A stretch of 64,000 nt of DNA, taken from the IMG/VR virus record IMGVR_UViG_3300030109_001309, positions 1 to 64,000 of that record. One strand, written 5' to 3'. A program made the position numbers and the translations under genes. The notes beneath the pieces are model-generated. The model did not search any database and had not been told where the DNA came from. It saw only the letters and a program-made list of their open reading frames with translations. This document shows, piece after piece, positions 58,823 to 64,000 of the stretch. Source of the DNA: a virus. Position 1 is the stretch's first letter, and every line of letters starts with the position of its first letter.

Positions 58823-59209
58823 ATGCTACCAATACTAGGACCACTTGTTTCAGGTTTATTTGATGTAGGTAAATCGTACCTTAAAAATAAAGCTGAAGAA
58901 AAGCAAGCTATACATGACCGTAAGATAACTCAAATCAAACAAGAAGGTGATTGGGACGAGATACAAGCTCGTAACAGTAACAACTCTTGGAAGGATGAGT
59001 ACCTTACGATCATATTAACTTTACCTTTCGTAGCTATGTTCTTAGCTGTAATCTTTGAAGCAGATGAAATGTTGATACGATTTAAACAAGCGTTTATGGT
59101 GCTTGATGAAGACGTACCTAGTGAGTATTGGTATTTACTTAGTGTTGTTGTTGCTGCTTCCTTTGGAGTTAAAAAAGTTATTGATGTTATTAAAGCTAAG
59201 AAGAAGTAG
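58823..59209 (+). CDS. holin (3-TM holin-like)
   Basis: A 128-residue protein with the same layout as 16704-17090: GPLVSGLFDVGKSYLKNKAE, a charged middle HDRKITQIKQEGDWDEIQAR, then two membrane helices (YLTIILTLPFVAMFLAVIF and YWYLLSVVVAASFGV). DNA identity to the unit A copy stays high even at third codon positions over stretches of about 29 nt. The gene is the last of the rightward arm, and its 3' end overlaps a leftward gene by 14 nt. Confidence 0.8.
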   Translation: MLPILGPLVSGLFDVGKSYLKNKAEEKQAIHDRKITQIKQEGDWDEIQARNSNNSWKDEYLTIILTLPFVAMFLAVIFEADEMLIRFKQAFMVLDEDVPSEYWYLLSVVVAASFGVKKVIDVIKAKKK

Positions 59210-59411
59210 ATTTTTTATTTAAAGCTTTAAATTCTGGAGCTAACCACTTAGGGTATTCAATACCTGTGTAATCGTACAAAGCTTTAGTAGCTTTATGCCA
59301 CTCATCCCTTTGTTTTACAGAAGGTAAATTAAACCCTTGCATATGCATAGAGTCTAACCAAGCACTGTAAATTTTACAATAATCAATTAAAATTTTATCC
59401 GCTTTTTGCAT
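59196..59411 (-). CDS. small protein unique to unit B
   Basis: A 71-residue protein (ADKILIDYCKIYSAWLDSMH, QGFNLPSVKQRDEWHKATKA, LYDYTGIEYPKWLAPEFKAL). It has no clear RBS but overlaps the preceding gene by 17 nt, so it may depend on coupling. It has no equivalent in unit A, where the MazG-like gene itself reaches the holin. Function unknown. Confidence 0.6.
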   Translation of the reverse strand: MQKADKILIDYCKIYSAWLDSMHMQGFNLPSVKQRDEWHKATKALYDYTGIEYPKWLAPEFKALNKKSTSS

Positions 59412-59607
59412 ATTTTAATATATCTTTTTTAAGTCTTTCTAAGTACACAGCAAAGTCTAAGGCTTCTTCTATAGCATGGTCAATCCATTCACTAGTACCT
59501 AAGTCTGTGCGTTCCATTGTACAACCATACTTTTGCATACCTTGTTGGCTACGTGTGTGCATACGATCTATAACTGTTTGAACAACTGGGTCTTTATCTT
59601 GTTCCAT
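59395..59607 (-). CDS. small MazG-like / nucleotide pyrophosphohydrolase-type protein
   Basis: A 70-residue protein with AAAGGA before ATG 59607. DPVVQTVIDRMHTRSQQGMQ, KYGCTMERTD and WIDHAIEEALDFAVYLERLK are the same elements as in 17016-17282. It is shorter at the C-terminus. The EE-x-x-D-like helix may bind metal, but activity is unproven. Confidence 0.7.
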   Translation of the reverse strand: MEQDKDPVVQTVIDRMHTRSQQGMQKYGCTMERTDLGTSEWIDHAIEEALDFAVYLERLKKDILKYAKSG

Positions 59608-59618
59608 AAGTAAGTCCT

Positions 59619-59804
59619 TTACTTTTTAAGTTTCCAATAAATATATTTACCATTGATAGCAATTGATTTAGATTTAAAGTCTACCTCTTGTTCTCCTACA
59701 TAATGCCAAGTGTACCCTTTGTCAAGGTCTTTGGCTGCTTGGTCAAAAAATTCTGAATTAGTTTCTATAAATAAAATTGGGATAAGTATTAGTAACATAG
59801 CCAT
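59619..59804 (-). CDS. small secreted or membrane-anchored protein
   Basis: A 61-residue protein. ATG 59804 overlaps the RNR stop (TAATG) and has AAGGAG 8 nt upstream; a GTG three codons earlier is too close to that RBS. The N-terminal hydrophobic segment MAMLLILIPILFIETNSEFF is followed by WHYVGEQEVDFKSKSIAING and YIYWKLKK. It equals the unit A gene 17279-17464 in length. In unit A thyX separates it from RNR; here it follows directly. Confidence 0.75.
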   Translation of the reverse strand: MAMLLILIPILFIETNSEFFDQAAKDLDKGYTWHYVGEQEVDFKSKSIAINGKYIYWKLKK

Positions 59805-61495
59805 TAGCCACACTCCTTTTGTCCTGTCTCTGGGTCAATAAAACAAGCTGTACCATCTTCAACTGTGTCTTCTATATCTTCTACCTTATTAAGAATACCA
59901 TAGCGTTTACCAGCTAATCTAAACGTAGTAACTCCTTTCAGTTTAAATTTCCAAGCATTAAAGTAAACATCTTTAAACTCTTCAAATGAAACAGCATCTC
60001 CTACGTTAATAGTTTTAGACACCGCACTATCTACCCAAGGTTGAACAGCGTGTTGCATTGAAAGATGGTCTTGTACTGATAGGGTATCTGTCGTATCAGA
60101 TTTTATATTGTGATAATTGTATACGTAATCTTTTAGTTGCACTACTTGTGGTCCTAACTCTGTCTGTACAGTACGGTTAATTTCGTAAGCAAATACAGGC
60201 TCAATACCTGATGATACATTGTCTGCTGTAAAACTAATTGTACCTGTTGGTGCAATAGAAGTCAAGTGACTATTTCGCATACCTTGTTTAGATATTTTTA
60301 CTTGTAAATCTTCAGGGAATTTCTTAATAAAATTTCCTATTGGGTACTTACCTTTATCGTACAAAGGAAAGCAACCTTTTTCAAGTGCAAGATCAGAGCT
60401 TGATTCATAAGCAACTAAGCAAAGAGTTTTCATAATTTTACGTGTAAACCTTGGCCCTTCTCTATACTTGTAGCCACATAAAGTAATAGCATTAGCTAAT
60501 CCTGTAATACCTAAACCCATTCTGCGTTTTGCTTGCGCTTCTTCTTTTTGAGCAAGAAGAGGATAATTAGTTCGATCAATAACATTGTCCATTGCCCTCA
60601 CTACATGGGGAATATCATCTTTAAAGAAATCAAAGTTAAACTTTTTATCTTTAACATATTTAACTAAATTAAAACTGCCTAACAAACAAGCACCGTAAGG
60701 TGGAAGTGGTTGTTCACCACAAGGGTTAGTAGCTTCAATAGTTTCACAATAGTACAAAGGATTATCGTTGTTAATCTGGTCTAAAAACAACACACCTGGC
60801 TCTGCCCAATCCCATGTGCTACGCATAATCTCATCCCACAAAGCAGAAGCATCTATTTGTTTATAAACCTTACCCTCAAACTTTAAACTAAAGGGTTTGT
60901 TATTGTGAACACACGACATAAATTCATCTGTTACACCAACAGAAATATTAAAATTAGTAAGCTCATTTTCATTACGTTTAGCTCTGATAAATTCTTCAAT
61001 GTCAGGGTGGTCTACCCTAAGTACACCCATCATTGCTCCTCTTCTGTGTCCTGCGGAAACGATTGTTCTACACACTGCATCAAAAATTCGCATAAAAGAA
61101 ACGGGACCAGAAGCACTACTATCAAGACTGACAATGCGATCACCGGCAGGACGGATACGGCTAAAATCGTAACCGATACCACCGCCACGCCGCATTGTTT
61201 CAGCAGCTTCTTTGGCCCTGTCCATGATACTGTCCATAGAGTCTTCGACAATTCCACTGACAAAGCAATTGTACGCCGTAACATTTCTAGGGCTTCCCAT
61301 CGCTGATTGAACTCTACCGGCTGGCATAAATCGTTGTTCTTGGAAAATGGATTTAAGCTTTTGACGATGCGCTTCGTTGTCAGCCATTGCTGCTGCATTA
61401 CGAGACACACCTTCTTCAAAAGATTCATTGGGTAATCTGTATTTAGTTGCATGAAGTTCCTCACATTCTTTAACTTGGGGTCCGTAGTTACTCAT
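59804..61495 (-). CDS. nrdJ: class II (adenosylcobalamin-dependent) ribonucleotide reductase
   Basis: A 563-residue protein, clearly homologous to 18228-19925 along its full length. It keeps the active-site parts TAYNCFVSGIVED, GGGIGYDFSRIRPAGDR, NPCGEQPLPPYGACLLGSFN (radical Cys, Glu and redox Cys) and SHLTSIAPTGTISFTADN. The C-terminal tail reads CFIDPETGQKECG. It needs adenosylcobalamin and supplies dNTPs. It overlaps the MazG-like gene by 4 nt. Confidence 0.93.
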   Translation of the reverse strand: MSNYGPQVKECEELHATKYRLPNESFEEGVSRNAAAMADNEAHRQKLKSIFQEQRFMPAGRVQSAMGSPRNVTAYNCFVSGIVEDSMDSIMDRAKEAAETMRRGGGIGYDFSRIRPAGDRIVSLDSSASGPVSFMRIFDAVCRTIVSAGHRRGAMMGVLRVDHPDIEEFIRAKRNENELTNFNISVGVTDEFMSCVHNNKPFSLKFEGKVYKQIDASALWDEIMRSTWDWAEPGVLFLDQINNDNPLYYCETIEATNPCGEQPLPPYGACLLGSFNLVKYVKDKKFNFDFFKDDIPHVVRAMDNVIDRTNYPLLAQKEEAQAKRRMGLGITGLANAITLCGYKYREGPRFTRKIMKTLCLVAYESSSDLALEKGCFPLYDKGKYPIGNFIKKFPEDLQVKISKQGMRNSHLTSIAPTGTISFTADNVSSGIEPVFAYEINRTVQTELGPQVVQLKDYVYNYHNIKSDTTDTLSVQDHLSMQHAVQPWVDSAVSKTINVGDAVSFEEFKDVYFNAWKFKLKGVTTFRLAGKRYGILNKVEDIEDTVEDGTACFIDPETGQKECG

Positions 61496-61926
61496 TGAAA
61501 CAAATCTCCTAGTGTTGGTTCTTTATAATTATTACTTTTCTTAACCTTCCCATACTCATTATACACAGGATTGCCATTATCGTCAAGCTTAGATAAATTG
61601 CTTGCGTGTACTCTGTTAAAAGCAACATCAAAATCTACATTATATAATTCATTTAAAGCTACAAGTGTACCACTTAATACATATTGTAAGTCACATAACT
61701 CTTTTAGTAAATTTTCCCACAATTTACTAGGTACTTTTTTACCATAATGAACTTCAAGAATTATATCTTGTAAGGCTTCTTTAACCTCTAAAGCTTCTTC
61801 TGCTATTAGTTTTTGACGTAACTCTAATAGACTTACTCTTGGTTGTGAATTTATATCAAGCAAAAAAGCATTGTGAAACTCTTGTACTTTCATTTCTCTA
61901 GTGCGGTATTGGGGATACATCGGCAT
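61492..61926 (-). CDS. MazG-like nucleotide pyrophosphohydrolase
   Basis: A 144-residue protein. The EExxE motif is in LIAEEALEVKEALQDIILEV and the second pair in LLKELCDLQYVLSGTLVALN. The tail AFNRVHASNLSKLDDNGNPV and NNYKEPTLGDLF matches unit A. It may cleanse or tune nucleotide pools together with RNR. The gene is coupled to RNR by a 4-nt overlap. Confidence 0.85.
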   Translation of the reverse strand: MPMYPQYRTREMKVQEFHNAFLLDINSQPRVSLLELRQKLIAEEALEVKEALQDIILEVHYGKKVPSKLWENLLKELCDLQYVLSGTLVALNELYNVDFDVAFNRVHASNLSKLDDNGNPVYNEYGKVKKSNNYKEPTLGDLFQ

Positions 61927-62131
61927 CTTCTTCCTCTCTATTCATACTTTTCATGGTTAATTTAATACAGTCATATAGCACATTTTTACTTACTTCATCT
62001 TCTGATAATTCCATTTCTCTTGTTAATCTAAGAACTAAATTCATACGATTAACTAAAGGATCAGGATTATAAAATAATTCAAAGTTTGTGTATTCTTCTT
62101 CGTTAGTCTGTGGTTTCTTTTGAAAAAACAA
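61898..62131 (-). CDS. conserved small protein, probable TTG start
   Basis: A 77-residue protein when started at TTG 62131, which has GGAAAGGA 5-6 nt upstream; the product then begins (M)FFQKKPQTNEEEYTNF, close to MLFNKD at the unit A start. An ATG at 62176 gives a longer form that would overlap the next small gene by 74 nt and lacks an RBS. The core FYNPDPLVNRMNLVLRLTRE matches 20324-20539. Function unknown. Confidence 0.7.
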   Translation of the reverse strand: MFFQKKPQTNEEEYTNFELFYNPDPLVNRMNLVLRLTREMELSEDEVSKNVLYDCIKLTMKSMNREEEDADVSPIPH

Positions 62132-62282
62132 AACGATCCTTTCCTTTCCTACTATAATCTTTTTTGTTTCGTACAATCTTTTGTTGGTATAAAGGATTAC
62201 GCAAAGCTAAAGCAAAAACATTACGTTTCTTCTTCAATTGTTTCTGTAATCCCGGTAAAGTTTTTTTCTCTTTCATCTTCAT
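62103..62282 (-). CDS. 59-residue basic protein in overlapping frame
   Basis: This frame (ATG 62282, or 62276 two codons later) encodes TLPGLQKQLKKKRNVFALAL, then RNPLYQQKIVRNKKDYSRKG. It overlaps the neighbours on both sides. It corresponds to 20520-20654 in position, charge and the IVRNKKDYSRK-type motif. Conservation in two diverged phages makes chance unlikely. It may bind nucleic acid. Confidence 0.6.
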   Translation of the reverse strand: MKMKEKKTLPGLQKQLKKKRNVFALALRNPLYQQKIVRNKKDYSRKGKDRFVFSKETTD

Positions 62283-62466
62283 AATCCGTAAAAAAGAAAC
62301 CTGTGTCTAAATTTATTAATTCAAAGTTAGATATGTTTTCTTTGATAAGACACTTGTATGTATCATAAATATCTTCAGAAGACAAGTTTAAAATTTCTAC
62401 AATTTCTTCTGCTGTGTACCTATCACAAATAGCATACTTAACTTCTTCCTCATCATATTGAAGCAT
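62221..62466 (-). CDS. conserved small acidic protein, unknown function
   Basis: An 81-residue protein with AAAGGA 8 nt before ATG 62466. The N-terminal half (VKYAICDRYTAEEIVEILNL, SSEDIYDTY) matches 20614-20853; the acidic C-terminus differs. The conserved half may be a small helical DNA- or protein-binding domain. It overlaps the phosphatase gene by 14 nt. Confidence 0.7.
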   Translation of the reverse strand: MLQYDEEEVKYAICDRYTAEEIVEILNLSSEDIYDTYKCLIKENISNFELINLDTGFFFTDYEDEREKNFTGITETIEEET

Positions 62467-63229
62467 AACTATAGTCCTTTATTAAGCTAGATAGTCTAAT
62501 AAAGGTAGGATCAAAGTCTCCATTATGGACGTTTCTTTTGTGAACTATACCTCTCCAATGATTATTTCCTTGTGGACCTTTATATTTTTCATCATCTAAA
62601 TAACTAGCTCCACAAGTTATAGACCACATCATACCTTTATCATCAGCCCAACCAGTACTAATATCTAAACAAGGTCTATGTCCTTGTGTTACTGATACTT
62701 TTGTTTGATCTAAAGAAACTTTACTAGATGCTTTAGGGTTAGGGCTGTTCCTATTCTGGACATAGTGTACATATTCAACACCGTCTATAATTACAGGGGT
62801 TAAAAAATCGTATACATTAAATCCAAAATCTTTTAATTTAAAATTATCGTAGCTCAATGTCCCTTCTAAAATAGGGTTAGCATTAACGTGCCGCATAATT
62901 CTTTCTTCATGGTTGCCAATTGTAAAATGCATTTCAGGTTTATATTTTTTCTTTTTGTGTTTAACGCAATGGTTATTATGTTTTTCTATAGGAGCTAACA
63001 ATAAATGTAAAGCATTAATGCCAGAAGTAATGTCATCTTTATACCTTGCCCCTTCTGCATTTTTAGTACCTCTATCATAGCTACTAAGACTATGCATATC
63101 AAACCAATCTCCTATGCATACTATAACTTCAGGTTGATATTTAATAATATACTCACCAATAGCAGGAAGGTGAGTAGTATTAGAATTAGGTTTAATTTGC
63201 ATATCGAATATTACTAAGTGATCTCTCAT
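62453..63229 (-). CDS. calcineurin-like metallophosphoesterase with altered motifs
   Basis: A 258-residue protein from ATG 63229, which overlaps the endonuclease stop as ATGA; ATG 63238 is too close to AAGGA. Motifs are IFDMQIKPN (the unit A Asp-x-His is Asp-x-Gln here), VCIGDWFDMHS, TIGNHEERIMR and TQGHRPCLD (last His replaced). Changed metal ligands suggest lower or different activity. It shares order and neighbours with 20801-21604. Confidence 0.8.
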   Translation of the reverse strand: MRDHLVIFDMQIKPNSNTTHLPAIGEYIIKYQPEVIVCIGDWFDMHSLSSYDRGTKNAEGARYKDDITSGINALHLLLAPIEKHNNHCVKHKKKKYKPEMHFTIGNHEERIMRHVNANPILEGTLSYDNFKLKDFGFNVYDFLTPVIIDGVEYVHYVQNRNSPNPKASSKVSLDQTKVSVTQGHRPCLDISTGWADDKGMMWSITCGASYLDDEKYKGPQGNNHWRGIVHKRNVHNGDFDPTFIRLSSLIKDYSYASI

Positions 63230-63582
63230 CGGAACCATTCCTTTGGTATTTCTTTATCTGCAAACAGATAGTTATGTTTAATGCACCATGCACCGTAAGT
63301 TGTGTTACTTCCTTTGTATAGTTTAGCTTTTGAATTAGAAAATACAAACCTTATATCTAACCCAGGATTTTGTTCTTTAACTAACAAATGTTTCCTTCTA
63401 TCTTGTGAAATAAATCTTCCTTTAGCTTCTATAATAATACCATTAGGAAGAATAAAGTCAGGAATATAGTTATGTTTAGAAATATAAGAAAGTTTAATTG
63501 ATTCATATTTAAATTTTATCTTTCGTTTTGTTAATTGTTTTGCAATACGTTCTTCTAATCCACTACGAAATTTCGTAGACAT
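63226..63582 (-). CDS. T7 endonuclease I-like Holliday junction resolvase (gp3)
   Basis: A 118-residue protein from ATG 63582, which has AAAGGGAA upstream and begins MSTKFRSGLEERIAKQL. Catalytic elements are Glu in the first helix and NYIPDFILPNGIIIEAKGRF, then DRRKHLLVKEQNPGLDIRFV. It matches unit A closely. It overlaps the exonuclease end by 20 nt. Confidence 0.88.
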   Translation of the reverse strand: MSTKFRSGLEERIAKQLTKRKIKFKYESIKLSYISKHNYIPDFILPNGIIIEAKGRFISQDRRKHLLVKEQNPGLDIRFVFSNSKAKLYKGSNTTYGAWCIKHNYLFADKEIPKEWFR

Positions 63583-64000
63583 CGGGTTCCCTTTCAACAT
63601 GAGCTAAAAATCTAGGTCCAGTACTGTATAAAAAAGTACGAAGCCCTTGCCCATCGTTAGCATCAGCCCAACAGGTATGTTTATAAGGGCAGTAAGAACA
63701 TCCAACAGCAAGTTTTTTATTACCTGACTTACCATCAGCAATTGGGTCATAACATTTTTTAACAGGTGGTTCTGGTTGAGCTATAACTTTCTTTATATTT
63801 TTAATTCTAGCAGGAACATCAATTTTATCTTGGACTTCCATGTAAGTTATATGCCCTAGTTGTTTATCCATTACTAAGAAACCAGCTTCTTTACATTTTT
63901 CAGCATACGCATACCCACTGATTTGAGCAATGTAGCCAAATGGGTCATCCATTGCAAGAGTACCTTCTTTAAATTTCTTAAAGCTAAATGAAGATGCACT
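63563..64000 (-). CDS. Cas4/RecB-like exonuclease (5' end cut by window)
   Basis: The frame stays open from the stop at 63563 to the window end at 64000, so 145 codons of the C-terminal part are seen. It begins SASSFSFKKFKEGTLAMDDP, followed by FGYIAQISGYAYAEKCKEAG. It ends with the Cys cluster KKCYDPIADGKSGNKKLAVG then CSYCPYKHTCW. It aligns with residues ~135-280 of 21978-22820. An internal ATG at 63952 is not the real start. Confidence 0.85.
   Translation of the reverse strand, partial: SASSFSFKKFKEGTLAMDDPFGYIAQISGYAYAEKCKEAGFLVMDKQLGHITYMEVQDKIDVPARIKNIKKVIAQPEPPVKKCYDPIADGKSGNKKLAVGCSYCPYKHTCWADANDGQGLRTFLYSTGPRFLAHVEREPDVYEIS

Noticed and set aside
1-64000. Interpretation as one circular phage genome read past its end
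   Set aside because: The repeated genes are homologous but not identical, with gene gains and order changes, so the second copy cannot be the same molecule.
1-64000. Integrated prophage with host flanks
   Set aside because: No integrase, repressor, attachment repeat, tRNA or bacterial housekeeping gene is visible, and the polymerase has the Tyr762 state linked to virulent phages. A tandem provirus is not fully excluded because both ends are cut.
1-64000. CRISPR array, tRNA genes or insertion sequences
   Set aside because: No regularly spaced repeat-spacer pattern, cloverleaf or transposase was seen; the only tandem-like repeats are the four iteron-like copies with uneven spacing.

Overview
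The window reads as pure phage DNA: about one and a half genomes of T7-like, short-tailed (podovirus) type, with no host genes, integrase, repressor or phage RNA polymerase visible. The gene set (adenosylcobalamin-type class II ribonucleotide reductase, T7-like DNA polymerase, gp4-type primase-helicase, gp2.5-like SSB, endonuclease I, Cas4-like exonuclease, MazG-like enzymes, ThyX, podoviral head, portal, adaptor and nozzle proteins, two giant internal virion proteins) fits the 'cobavirus' type of marine podovirus (Zobellviridae-like). That placement is inferred from gene content; no search was run. The low G+C and consensus sigma70 promoters suggest a low-G+C marine bacterium as host, but the host cannot be named.

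Layout: (1) 1-3701, rightward tail-fibre/receptor-binding cassette of unit A, richer in G+C than the rest. (2) 3714-17090, rightward unit A tail module: two membrane proteins, small basic and Cys-rich proteins, adaptor, nozzle, internal virion proteins, M15 endolysin, holin. (3) 17016-31945, leftward unit A replication and nucleotide-metabolism module, ending upstream in small early genes. (4) 31946-32745, about 800 bp of AT-rich non-coding DNA with a perfect DnaA box, four iteron-like repeats and promoters facing both ways; this is the best candidate for the replication origin and control region. (5) 32746-45575, rightward packaging, head and fibre genes. (6) 45716-59209, rightward unit B tail module, homologous gene for gene to region 2 but diverged. 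(7) 59196-64000, leftward unit B replication module, homologous to the 17.0-22.8 kb part of region 3 and cut by the window end.

Homologous landmarks recur every 41.6-42.1 kb, the size of one such phage genome, but the copies are clearly different phages: the holin is nearly identical, RNR and nuclease are similar, the adaptor is far more diverged, and several genes are present in only one unit (thyX, M15 endolysin, a GNAT-like virion gene, small ORFs). The window is therefore either a real heterologous tandem (concatemer, co-packaged or integrated) or an assembly that crossed from one phage population to a relative. The sequence alone does not decide, and the genes at 32-45 kb cannot be assigned firmly to A or B.

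Working model: host RNA polymerase reads leftward early/middle genes (DNA synthesis, nucleotide scavenging) and rightward late genes (packaging, capsid, tail, lysis) from the control region, with internal promoters before the SSB and the scaffold. The two arms converge and overlap at the holin. Comparing the two units made it possible to correct starts (including a probable ATT start) and to find conserved genes shorter than 60 codons.
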